A stretch of 64,000 nt of DNA from Flavobacterium sp. Leaf82. Lineage in GTDB: Bacteria; Bacteroidota; Bacteroidia; Flavobacteriales; Flavobacteriaceae. Below are positions 8,917 through 18,023 of the stretch, piece after piece. The notes below the pieces were generated by a model that worked only from the letters and a program-made list of their open reading frames with translations, did not search any database and had not been told where the DNA came from. The stretch is taken from assembly GCF_001422725.1 (NCBI RefSeq), contig NZ_LMMA01000036.1:229544-293543 (forward strand). Reading direction: 5' to 3'. Each line of letters opens with the position of its first letter. Positions within the stretch are counted from its first letter, which is position 1. The position numbers and the translations under genes are program-made.

Positions 8917-10542
8917 TTATTTTTTAATAAAACGTCTTACTGTTTTGATTCCGTCTTTTTCTACTAAAATCAAGTAGATTCCGGATTTCAAACTTGCAAC
9001 ATCGATCGTGTTATTACTTACTTTTTGTGTAGAAATTGTCGCGCCTCCTTCAGAATTAATAATGCTTACGTTTGCTCCTGAAACTTCAGTAGTAAATGAA
9101 ATTGTATCTTCTGTTGGATTTGGATAAATAGTCAAACCTTCAATTCCGGATTGAGAAGCTGTTTTTGCTGCTAATGCTGCTCCGGATTTTGTAATGCGAA
9201 ACCAGTTTAAGTTCACACCCGTATTTTGAATATAAATACCAAAATTATAGGTTCCGGCATTTACGTTTACAGTTTGCGTTATCGTTTGCCAGTTTTGCCA
9301 TCCTCCGGTATTTGGTACATTTACATTTCCTAACTGGATTGTTCCTGCATTTAGATCAGATGATATTTTGGCTCCGGTTACGGCACTTGCTACTCTATAT
9401 TCGATTACATAGGATCCTGAAGTTGGGAAATTGATGTTTGAATATGCCATCCAATCGCCTGTATCTGCGTATCCTACATTAAGACCTCCTCCGGTATCTG
9501 TTGTAGCTTCGGTCTGAACGCCGCTCATTGACGAATAGCTTTCTGCCTGAATCAAAGTTCCTGTACCTGTAGGTGGCTGGCTTCCTGTAATAACCTGATT
9601 AACGGCTGTTAATAGTGACTTAGCACCAACAGCATCTTGAGATAATTCCCAAATCATAACCCCTCCAGCATTTTGAATCGCGAAAGTTGTTTTTGCTTTG
9701 ATGGTTGGAATTCCGTTATAATAAATTGTGTTTCCTACCTGATCCTGATTTTCTGCTCCCGGATATTGTGCTACAATATTAGCATAAGAAATTCCCTGAT
9801 TGGCCGAAGCTCCAAAACCATATCCGTAAAACGGAAGTCCGATGATTGCTTTACTTGCCGGTAATCCTCTGCCTGTCCAGTAATTAAACTGATTTACAGC
9901 CATACTGTACGGAGAATGTTGTCCCGGAGTTCCCGGAGCCCAAGGTCCAGTTGCATCATACGCCATGATATTGATCCAGTCATAAGCTGCAAAAGTAGAC
10001 ACAGGTACATTTGCACCGCCATATCCTTCAGAAAGTGCTGCTGTAATTTGTTTACCATTAGCATGTAATTTTGCTGCAAGGGCAATTACGAATCCGCCGT
10101 AATCACCATTGATTGCAGGACCTTCAAGATCCACATCTACTCCGTCAAAATTATGTGCTACAACATAATCGTAAATTTTCTGGATAAACGCAGTTCTGTT
10201 TCCTGATGTAATCAGATTAAAATAATTGTCGCGAATTGCCCCGCCTTCAGAAATTGCTCCTCCGCCAAGGGAAACAAAAACTTTTACGTTTTGATTGTGG
10301 GCAGCGTTGATAAGAGTTGTGTTTCCTGAGTTATAAGAAAGATATCCGTTTGCATCAGGATTTTCGAACGCAATATTTATGTGCGTTAGTTTACTGTACT
10401 GAATTGTACTCGAAAATGAATTCAGATCGACCCAGTTGGGTACATAAGCGATTACTTTTTTCTGGGCAATTGATAAATTAAAAACTCCCAATACTAAAAT
10501 GATTGTCCATTTTAGTGGCATTCCTTTGTAATTGTTTTTCAT
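8917..10542 (-). CDS. Secreted GH18 chitinase with CBM6 and T9SS tail
   Basis: 541-aa endo-acting chitinase. A signal peptide covers about residues 1-26. The GH18 TIM barrel spans about 28-318, with SLGGG at 91-95 and the catalytic motif DGVDVDLE at 133-140; E140 is the acid. A CBM6 domain follows at about 328-452. The type A T9SS domain is at about 469-541 (TIYPNP ... RRFIKK). The protein should be exported by type IX secretion and cleave beta-1,4-GlcNAc chains of chitin. Its neighbours attack beta-1,3-glucan and protein, so the cluster covers the main polymers of fungal walls. The start could also be MPLKW at residue 8. Confidence 0.93.
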   Translation of the reverse strand: MKNNYKGMPLKWTIILVLGVFNLSIAQKKVIAYVPNWVDLNSFSSTIQYSKLTHINIAFENPDANGYLSYNSGNTTLINAAHNQNVKVFVSLGGGAISEGGAIRDNYFNLITSGNRTAFIQKIYDYVVAHNFDGVDVDLEGPAINGDYGGFVIALAAKLHANGKQITAALSEGYGGANVPVSTFAAYDWINIMAYDATGPWAPGTPGQHSPYSMAVNQFNYWTGRGLPASKAIIGLPFYGYGFGASANQGISYANIVAQYPGAENQDQVGNTIYYNGIPTIKAKTTFAIQNAGGVMIWELSQDAVGAKSLLTAVNQVITGSQPPTGTGTLIQAESYSSMSGVQTEATTDTGGGLNVGYADTGDWMAYSNINFPTSGSYVIEYRVASAVTGAKISSDLNAGTIQLGNVNVPNTGGWQNWQTITQTVNVNAGTYNFGIYIQNTGVNLNWFRITKSGAALAAKTASQSGIEGLTIYPNPTEDTISFTTEVSGANVSIINSEGGATISTQKVSNNTIDVASLKSGIYLILVEKDGIKTVRRFIKK

Positions 10543-10683
10543 AATAATTATTTAATAGGTTAATAAAAATTTGTAAAAATGGGGGGCGAAATTTTAAATT
10601 TAATGTTTTAGATTTTAGAGTTAAGAGTCAGGATTTAGTGAATAATCCTGACTCTAATACCCTTTAAAATTTATATTGCTTAA

Positions 10684-13359
10684 TTATTTTTTTATAAAAC
10701 GCTTGATTGTTTGTTTACCTTCTTTTTCAAAAACTAATAGATAAACACCTCTTCGTAATTGCGAAACATCGATACTGCTATTATTTATTTTTTGAGAAGA
10801 AACTGTTGAACCGGTTTGAGAATCAACAATTTTTACATTTTCTCCAGAAACTTCTGTAGTAACGAATAAAGTATTTTCTACCGGATTTGGATAAATGTTC
10901 AATGCTGTTTCAACTGGAGCTTCTTCTTCAATAGCTAAAGCCGAAGTTGTTTTAGCCGCTAAACCAGCGCCAACTTTTGTAATTTTTATCCAGTTAATGT
11001 TCATTCCCGTATTCTGAATATAGATTCCAAAATTGTACGTTCCTGCATTCACGTTTACGGTTTGAGATACGGTTTGCCAGTTTTGCCAACCTCCTGTATT
11101 TGGAATATCAACATTGCCCAGAACAATTGTTCCTCCGTTTAAGTCTGATGATAATTTACCGCCTGTTACACCACTTGCAACTCTGTATTCGATTAAGTAA
11201 GAACCAGTAGTTGGAAAATTAATGCTGTTATAAGCCAACCAATCGCCAGTTTCTGTGTAACCCACATTAGAACCTCCTCCGGTATCTGTAGTTGCTTCAA
11301 CCTGAATACCGCTCATGGCTGAATAATCTTCGGCCTGAATTAAAGTCGATGTTTGCGAAGATGTTGCAGCAACCAGTTTCCATTGTCCGCACGTTTGATT
11401 GTTGTTATCCCATTGTTGCACAATAGCTCCAGATGCTGTACTTGCTCCTGCAACCTCAACAATTCTACCGCTGTGTCTGGCAACAATTTTATAAAATCCG
11501 TCACCTGTAGAAACCAATACAAACTGTTGATTCGTTGTTGCATTGTATGGATATTGCTCTATGCGTGCACCATTTGCTTTATTAAAATTATTTACATCTA
11601 AAGACTGACCGCTGTGGTTGGCAATAATTTTATACAATCCGTCGCCTAAATGCGTTAATGTAAATTTTTGATTACTTCCTGAATTAAGCGCACCTTGGTT
11701 AATTCCTGCGCCATTTGCAACACTTGAATTCCAGACATCCATGTACAGATTACTGTTTCTGTTTTGCAGGTAAAAAGTTTGATTTCCTAAAGTCGTAGTT
11801 CCGTTAGCCAGAATTCTGATCGAAGTTACTTTGTCATTCCAAGTTGTATTCAAACAAGCATTATCAGAATTAATTACGGTAGAAGCTCCTGTAAAATTAT
11901 CATCCTGATATAAAATCGCCTGAAAACCCTGTGTTACTTTAAGCGAAGAAATATCATCGTTCAAAATACCTAAAGTATTCAAACGTGCAAGATTATAATC
12001 TCCAATAGTTAATCCGCCAGAAAATCCGGTATAATTACAATCTTTATAAACCGTAATTACATCTGTAGTTGCAGGAACTGAAGGTACTGATCCTGAATAT
12101 CCTCCAAAAGAAGCAATTACTTTTGTAGGCTGTGGCGAATGAAGCGATGGCGATTGATCAGCCACATCATCATAAGCAAAACCATATGCCAGATTATCGA
12201 CACTTATTCCTGGTAAATGCCAGAATTTAGAATAATGATTTGTTGGGTTTACCTGATAAAATTTCGATGCATCATACCAGTTTTGTTGTCCCGGATTTGG
12301 GGTTGTTGTGTTTACAACATGTCTGTTAATCGCTGCTGTTAATTGAGCCTGAATTACAAGGTCCAAATCTCCGTCAACAAGTCTTCTGTCCAGAACACCT
12401 TTGCCTTCAAGTGCTTCCTGCGTCGATGGTCGGTTTTGAACCCTTCCTGTACGACCCACAAAACCACCAGATTGTCCAACCATTTCCAGTTGTTCACCAA
12501 TAACTCTTCCTTTAAAAACTCCGGCATCTCCGGCATAAAATATCAAATCTTCATTTTTATATTTATTCCAGATAGCATCAATATAAGATTTTAAATAATT
12601 GGCCTGAGCTCCTACAGAAGTTCCTCCGGTTCCGTCTGCAAAAGCAGGAGTTTTTGATGGAGCAGTAATTTCGCCTGTTGCATCATTTACACAACCCTGA
12701 AATTCTGATGGCACATTTGCTTTGAAAGCCGCCACGATATCTGCGTGTTTTTTTAATTCTCCTACTCTTTTTTGGTATCCGTTGGCTCCAAATAATTCTA
12801 ATCCCATTGGGTATTTATAAGAATCAACTCTGGATGGATTTCCAAAAAAGCCATATTGGTTATTGGTTAATTCTATTATTTCGTATAAAATTCCCTGATT
12901 TGGATCTGTTGCATTCAACGGGTTTGGAGATGTATATCCTGATGGCGCGCCACTTGCTCCAAAAAAGTAAAAATACAATTGTTGTCCTTTAGCAATAAAA
13001 ACCCTGCAGCCTGCAATTTGAGGCAGCGTAAAAGTCTTGTTAGGTATTTCGCTTAATTTGGTAAAACAATTGGCATATTTTGAGTTTTGTCCCGGTCCGG
13101 TATTTCCGCCAATTGTAGGTCCGGTAACCGTATTATAAGACGAATTCATTGGCAATACCTGACTCGTTTTGGCATTTACCCAAACGTGGTTTCCAGTGTT
13201 ATAATCAATACCCACAATGGCAACATATAATTCATTGTCATTAAATGTCGAGGTATTACTTATGGTAAAAGGAATAGGTCCCTGACCGTACATTAAATTG
13301 GAAAACACCAGAAAAAGTGTTGCCAAAAACGCAATTCTTTTAAGTTTAATTCTATTCAT
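10684..13359 (-). CDS. Secreted GH64 beta-1,3-glucanase with crystallin, ricin and CBM6 modules and T9SS tail
   Basis: 891-aa modular enzyme with a signal peptide at about 1-26. The catalytic region, about 27-425, resembles GH64 (laminaripentaose-producing, thaumatin-like) enzymes: GILYEIIEL at about 156-164, then RVDSYKYPMGLEL around 177-189, and DNLAYGFAYDDVADQSP at about 388-404. E163 and D179 have the 16-residue spacing of the catalytic pair known for the Streptomyces enzyme. After the catalytic part come a beta/gamma-crystallin-like domain (about 433-520), a ricin beta-trefoil (about 527-665), CBM6 (about 672-797) and a T9SS type A tail (about 818-891). GH64 is uncommon in Bacteroidota, so the family call rests on motif memory and should be checked by profile search. 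Confidence 0.85.
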   Translation of the reverse strand: MNRIKLKRIAFLATLFLVFSNLMYGQGPIPFTISNTSTFNDNELYVAIVGIDYNTGNHVWVNAKTSQVLPMNSSYNTVTGPTIGGNTGPGQNSKYANCFTKLSEIPNKTFTLPQIAGCRVFIAKGQQLYFYFFGASGAPSGYTSPNPLNATDPNQGILYEIIELTNNQYGFFGNPSRVDSYKYPMGLELFGANGYQKRVGELKKHADIVAAFKANVPSEFQGCVNDATGEITAPSKTPAFADGTGGTSVGAQANYLKSYIDAIWNKYKNEDLIFYAGDAGVFKGRVIGEQLEMVGQSGGFVGRTGRVQNRPSTQEALEGKGVLDRRLVDGDLDLVIQAQLTAAINRHVVNTTTPNPGQQNWYDASKFYQVNPTNHYSKFWHLPGISVDNLAYGFAYDDVADQSPSLHSPQPTKVIASFGGYSGSVPSVPATTDVITVYKDCNYTGFSGGLTIGDYNLARLNTLGILNDDISSLKVTQGFQAILYQDDNFTGASTVINSDNACLNTTWNDKVTSIRILANGTTTLGNQTFYLQNRNSNLYMDVWNSSVANGAGINQGALNSGSNQKFTLTHLGDGLYKIIANHSGQSLDVNNFNKANGARIEQYPYNATTNQQFVLVSTGDGFYKIVARHSGRIVEVAGASTASGAIVQQWDNNNQTCGQWKLVAATSSQTSTLIQAEDYSAMSGIQVEATTDTGGGSNVGYTETGDWLAYNSINFPTTGSYLIEYRVASGVTGGKLSSDLNGGTIVLGNVDIPNTGGWQNWQTVSQTVNVNAGTYNFGIYIQNTGMNINWIKITKVGAGLAAKTTSALAIEEEAPVETALNIYPNPVENTLFVTTEVSGENVKIVDSQTGSTVSSQKINNSSIDVSQLRRGVYLLVFEKEGKQTIKRFIKK

Positions 13360-13534
13360 ATCTAAATTATTTTGGGGTTACGTAAATAGATTTTAAATCA
13401 AGCCATTTTTAAGTAATGACTATATTGATCCGCCAGGTGCAATTACTGGTGCTATCCTTTTTTTAAATTTAAATTCAAGATTATCGAAACCGAGAACATT
13501 ACTTTAAAACAAATTACACCCAACGGATTTTTAT

Positions 13535-16500
13535 TTATTGCTTGATCAATTTTTTAGACCAGCTTTTTTGATCTGATTTAAAATTAAGAATATAGATTCC
13601 TCTTCTAAGTCTGCTAATATCTATTAGATCTTCTCTCACATCAGAATCTATTTTTTTCTCTACCAGCAATGTTCCTGATTCATCATAAATGGTTACCGTT
13701 TTATGATCTAATTTTTCCGGTATCGCTATTTGAATATAAGTACTCGCAGGATTAGGATAAACCGCAAATGCAGTAGTTTCAACTTCTGATTCTTCGCTAA
13801 CAACAGCAGCTTTCTTAGCTGTCGAAGCAGATCCGTAAGCTTCTATTTCGAATAATGAATATCCGTATGGAGCCAAAGCTTTTGTGGTACATAAAATTCT
13901 AATATATCTACCAGTTCCGCTTACCGTTAAATCATCAGTTCCGCCGTCGCTTGCTGTTTGAGTGTTTACCGTTTCATTCTCGGTGAAAACATTATCTGTC
14001 GAAATTTGTACTTTATACTGAGTTGCAAAAGCTGCTTCCCATTTTAATACTACACGATTAATGTTGTAATTACTTCCTAAATCAACATAAATCCATTCGC
14101 TTGCATTAGCAAAACTACTTGCCCAACGAGTTCCCGCATCCCCATCTGTGGCTTTTGCCGATGAATAAGTAGCGTTTTCTTCTGTAGAAGCTGTAGCTGT
14201 TTTGGCTAAAGCCAAATTGGTATTATTAACTGGAGGCGTAATATTTCGAACAATAACATCGCTGAAAACTCCCGTTGCCAAAGTTCCGTTTGCATGAGAA
14301 GTTACCGCCAATCCCACATAAATGGTGTTTGCCATTGCAATGGTTTTCGGAGTTCCAATTTGTGTCCATGTCGATCCGTTATCAGATGAATAAGACGTAA
14401 ATACATTTCCTGATCTCGTTATACGAAGCCATTTAGGCGTTGTTCCAGCAGCCGCCTGAGCAGTTGTAATAGCTGAAACTGCCTCTCTCGTTAAAAATTC
14501 TACTCCCGCTGCAGCTGTAATATCAGTCATCGCATGTTTAGAAGTTGGCGTAAGCGTTTCGCGAAACATTACACCCGCTTTTGCATATGTATTGGTATTT
14601 GTTAATGAATTTACTTTGGCAATAATTTCAGCATCACCGGTAATAGACTGGTTTACAAATTGAAATTGATCGCTTGATTCCCAAATATCAGTTCCGGATC
14701 CTTTTATTGTAAAAGTTCCATTGGCATGAGTAGCTTCTCCAGCCGGAGTTACAGCACCTAAATCTGTGCTTATCCATGGCGCTGGTAAAGTTGCCGGAGG
14801 ATTTTCTGTTCCAACTAAATTTACCGCTCTGATATTATCAAAATAATAGGTATTTCCTGAGTTCGTTCCCGGTTCAAACAAGAACACAAAACGATTTACT
14901 TCGCTGTCTAATGTCGATGCATCCGGAGCGCTTGCATAAGTAAACGTAACAGTATGCCAGGCATTCGATTGTTTTACAACTCCTTGATAAATACTATGTC
15001 TTCCTGCAGGATAATTCGACGGAATTGATGCGCTGCTTTCTGCCTGCCATGAAATCACAGATCCAACAGCCGCAGATGTATACACATCCATCGTAAACTT
15101 TTTAGTTCCTGCTTTGAAATCTCCAATATTGGTTAAAGTCGTATTGAAAGAAAAGTTATCATACAGTTCCGTTGATTTTCTAACATATTTTCCAACGTTT
15201 GATGATGTATTAATTCCGCTTGCATTTGGGTTTGCCGTGTTTGGCGTATACGTTCCAATTGCATCTCTAAACGTAATATTGTGAACCGTTTGGTAATCTT
15301 CGTACACAACTCCCGGCGTAAAAGTATCCGGCAGTTTGGTAGTACCAATTCTAATATTATCAAAATAATACGTATCGCTGGTATAAGAACCTGAATTCGC
15401 CAATATCACCATTTGGTTTATTGCCAAATTTGATGTTCCTGCATCCGGACTTGAATTGTAATAGAAAGTCAGGGTTTCCCATTGATTTTGTTTTGTCGTT
15501 ATCGCTACATAATTACTGTTTCTTCCTGTGGGGAAATTAGCCGGAAGCGATGTCGCACTATTCTCTAAATTTAAACTTACAACTGTACCAATTGGTGCCG
15601 ACGTATACACATCGATCATGATTTTATTGGTTTGATTTTTTAATAAACCAGCATCTTCAATTGTGCTTGGTGTATTAAAGAAAAGTACGTCGTATTGTTC
15701 CGTAACATTTCGAACATACTTTGCCACATTTGCAGATGAGTTTACAGAATTTGCTCCCGGATTTGCTACAACAGAATATACTCCGGTTGTTGTTCCTTTG
15801 ATGATTTTATTGATTCCATCATAATTTTGAAGAACATCAGTCGCAATAATTGGTTTTTCAGGAGCGGCTTTTGTGAGTAGATTATCAAAATAATAAGTCG
15901 TTCCTGTATTTGAATTGGATTCAAAAAGAAATACAACATTATTAATCGTTAAAGCACTTGTATTAGGATCGATTACTTTTTCGAATTCAAATTCAATGGT
16001 TTCCCATTTGTTCTGAACTGTAGTTGTGGCTTTGTAACCGCTGTGTCTTCCGGAAGGAAAATTAGTTGCTGTGGTTACTAAACTATTTTCGAGTTGCATC
16101 GATATTTTTGTACCAACAGGCGCCGAAGTATAGATATCAAAAGAAATCTTTTTTCTGCCATATACATAATCGTTTGCATTGCTGATTGTTAGATTTTTGA
16201 TATTCATAACATCATACAATTCAGATGCGTTACGAACATATTTCCCCACTAAAGCAGATGTATTGATTCCCGTAGACGAAGGATTTGCAACAGCTTCTGT
16301 CAAAACTCCCGTTTTAAGCCCGTAAACGATATTTCTATTCGATTGAAAATCTTCATGGATTTTTTCTACCGGTAAAGGCACCTCTGTAGTTACGGCTAAT
16401 TTATACGTATTACCTGTACAACCAGAAACTGTCGTCGTTACAGCGACATCTCCGCCAGTAGTTCCCCAATTTACAGTAATTGTATTTGTACCTTGTCCTG

Positions 16501-17497
16501 AAGTAATTGTTGCGCCTGCAGGAACTGTCCAGTTATAAGTTGCACCAGCAATAGCATTTATAGAATATGTTTTACCGGTTTCGTTATGATACACTTTTGC
16601 ATCGCCCAACACACCATAAGTAAAACTGCCGCTGTAAACACGAACATAATCTACTTGCAATTTTGCCGGAAAATCAGCCGGAATTGGCTCAACTCCTGCT
16701 CCGTTTACACTTGTATAAGGCGTTCCTAAACTACCAACAGCCAGATTAAGAATAATATAAAACTGCTGATCGTTAAAAGGCCATCCGCCATTTACAGTTG
16801 TTTGTGGTGTAGCAGTATGAAATAAATTGCCATCAATGAACCATTTTATAATATTTGGTCCCCATTCTACCGCATAAACGTGAAATTCTGTAGACAAATC
16901 AGTTGGCGAAGAATAGCTTCTTCCGGTATAATGATACCCGCCGCCGTCATAATGAATTGTTCCGTCTATCGATTTTGGATTTCTGTGTTTGGCTTCCATA
17001 ATATCAATTTCACCCGTAAAAGGCCAATTTGAAGTTCCTGCCGGTAACATCCAGAATGCAGGCCATGCGCCCATTCCGTTCGATAATTTCATACGGGCTT
17101 CTACCCTTCCGTATTTTATGGCATATTTACCTTCTGTAGTTAGTTTTGCCGATGAATAAGGCTGTTGCGGAAACGAGGCATTTGGTTCATATTTTGCCTG
17201 AATATTCAAATAACTGTTCGTTCCTTCCTTGACAATTGTTGCCTGATTGGGATCGTAACGTTGTGCTTCTGCATTTCCGAATCCGCAGAGCGATGGACAC
17301 CCGTTTCCGGAAATACTTTGCCATTTGGTCGCGTCCACGGTTGTACCGTTAAACTCATCTGACCAAATTAAAGTGTTACATTGTGAGTGAAGTTTTAAAA
17401 AAGGCGACAATACTATAATTGCCAGCAGCATACACCTTTTTACTAAATTGTAATTGCTTCTCGGTGGTCGGCCGAAAAAAGAGTCTTTTTGATTCAT
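13535..17497 (-). CDS. Secreted GH16 beta-glucanase (laminarinase type), multidomain, T9SS tail
   Basis: 1320-aa secreted enzyme with a signal segment at about 19-39. The GH16 domain spans about 42-295, with the catalytic motif GEIDIME at 162-168 (E163 nucleophile, D165, E168 acid/base) and WPAFWMLP at 145-152. A PKD-like domain follows at about 300-375. Three homologous segments of roughly 170 aa each begin near 378, 552 and 735; each repeats VGKYVRN or close and YYFDN. A DUF1349-like jelly roll is at about 915-1095, an F5/8 type C (CBM32-like) domain at about 1105-1235, and a T9SS type A tail at about 1255-1320. The role is endo-cleavage of beta-1,3(1,4)-glucans such as laminarin or fungal glucan. 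It is the promoter-proximal gene of the four-enzyme set. Confidence 0.92.
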   Translation of the reverse strand: MNQKDSFFGRPPRSNYNLVKRCMLLAIIVLSPFLKLHSQCNTLIWSDEFNGTTVDATKWQSISGNGCPSLCGFGNAEAQRYDPNQATIVKEGTNSYLNIQAKYEPNASFPQQPYSSAKLTTEGKYAIKYGRVEARMKLSNGMGAWPAFWMLPAGTSNWPFTGEIDIMEAKHRNPKSIDGTIHYDGGGYHYTGRSYSSPTDLSTEFHVYAVEWGPNIIKWFIDGNLFHTATPQTTVNGGWPFNDQQFYIILNLAVGSLGTPYTSVNGAGVEPIPADFPAKLQVDYVRVYSGSFTYGVLGDAKVYHNETGKTYSINAIAGATYNWTVPAGATITSGQGTNTITVNWGTTGGDVAVTTTVSGCTGNTYKLAVTTEVPLPVEKIHEDFQSNRNIVYGLKTGVLTEAVANPSSTGINTSALVGKYVRNASELYDVMNIKNLTISNANDYVYGRKKISFDIYTSAPVGTKISMQLENSLVTTATNFPSGRHSGYKATTTVQNKWETIEFEFEKVIDPNTSALTINNVVFLFESNSNTGTTYYFDNLLTKAAPEKPIIATDVLQNYDGINKIIKGTTTGVYSVVANPGANSVNSSANVAKYVRNVTEQYDVLFFNTPSTIEDAGLLKNQTNKIMIDVYTSAPIGTVVSLNLENSATSLPANFPTGRNSNYVAITTKQNQWETLTFYYNSSPDAGTSNLAINQMVILANSGSYTSDTYYFDNIRIGTTKLPDTFTPGVVYEDYQTVHNITFRDAIGTYTPNTANPNASGINTSSNVGKYVRKSTELYDNFSFNTTLTNIGDFKAGTKKFTMDVYTSAAVGSVISWQAESSASIPSNYPAGRHSIYQGVVKQSNAWHTVTFTYASAPDASTLDSEVNRFVFLFEPGTNSGNTYYFDNIRAVNLVGTENPPATLPAPWISTDLGAVTPAGEATHANGTFTIKGSGTDIWESSDQFQFVNQSITGDAEIIAKVNSLTNTNTYAKAGVMFRETLTPTSKHAMTDITAAAGVEFLTREAVSAITTAQAAAGTTPKWLRITRSGNVFTSYSSDNGSTWTQIGTPKTIAMANTIYVGLAVTSHANGTLATGVFSDVIVRNITPPVNNTNLALAKTATASTEENATYSSAKATDGDAGTRWASSFANASEWIYVDLGSNYNINRVVLKWEAAFATQYKVQISTDNVFTENETVNTQTASDGGTDDLTVSGTGRYIRILCTTKALAPYGYSLFEIEAYGSASTAKKAAVVSEESEVETTAFAVYPNPASTYIQIAIPEKLDHKTVTIYDESGTLLVEKKIDSDVREDLIDISRLRRGIYILNFKSDQKSWSKKLIKQ

Positions 17498-18023
17498 TTT
17501 TTAGTTTTTTTGTTAGTAAAGATTATTAGCGCAATAAAAACCTGCTTTGTAAAAATTAGATTATTATTTTGATAATAATGGGACAATATTAACAAATAAA
17601 TGAGGTAAGACTTACATTTTTGAATACGGTTTGACTACGGTGTTTGTAAAAAAATGTAATACTTAGCCCGCAAAATGCGTAAAACTACCTGAGATTTTAC
17701 TTAATAATAAAAAGACTGATTTTTGTGTGTGTTTTGGAGATGGGAATTTTTGTTTCACGCAGATTTTAAAAAGATTTATGCAGATATGGGCAGATGTTTT
17801 TTTTTATTTTACAATGGATTTATCATTTTTTGCAATTATAGCCACAATTTTGTCATTTCGAAGAATGAGAAATCTTAGCAAGTAGCTCTACAAAGATTGA
17901 CAATTTTGATTGCGGAGTTTCTGACGAGGATTTCTCATTCTTCGAAATGACAAACTAAATGAAACTAAAGCATGAGAATAAAAAAAAATTGCCTAAATCT
18001 TTTAAAATCTGCGTAAAAAAAAA
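17498..18023. other. 526-bp gap holding nested palindromic element B
   Basis: The inner palindrome at 17851-17952 has arms TGTCATTTCGAAGAATGAGA and TCTCATTCTTCGAAATGACA. The outer arms (17755-17780 and 17990-18014) use another word, CGCAGATTTTAAAAAGATTT on the left against AAATCTTTTAAAATCTGCG on the right. The stretch 17498-17750 should hold the promoter of the GH16 gene, but I see no convincing TAnnTTTG box. No coding sequence was found. Confidence 0.65.
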
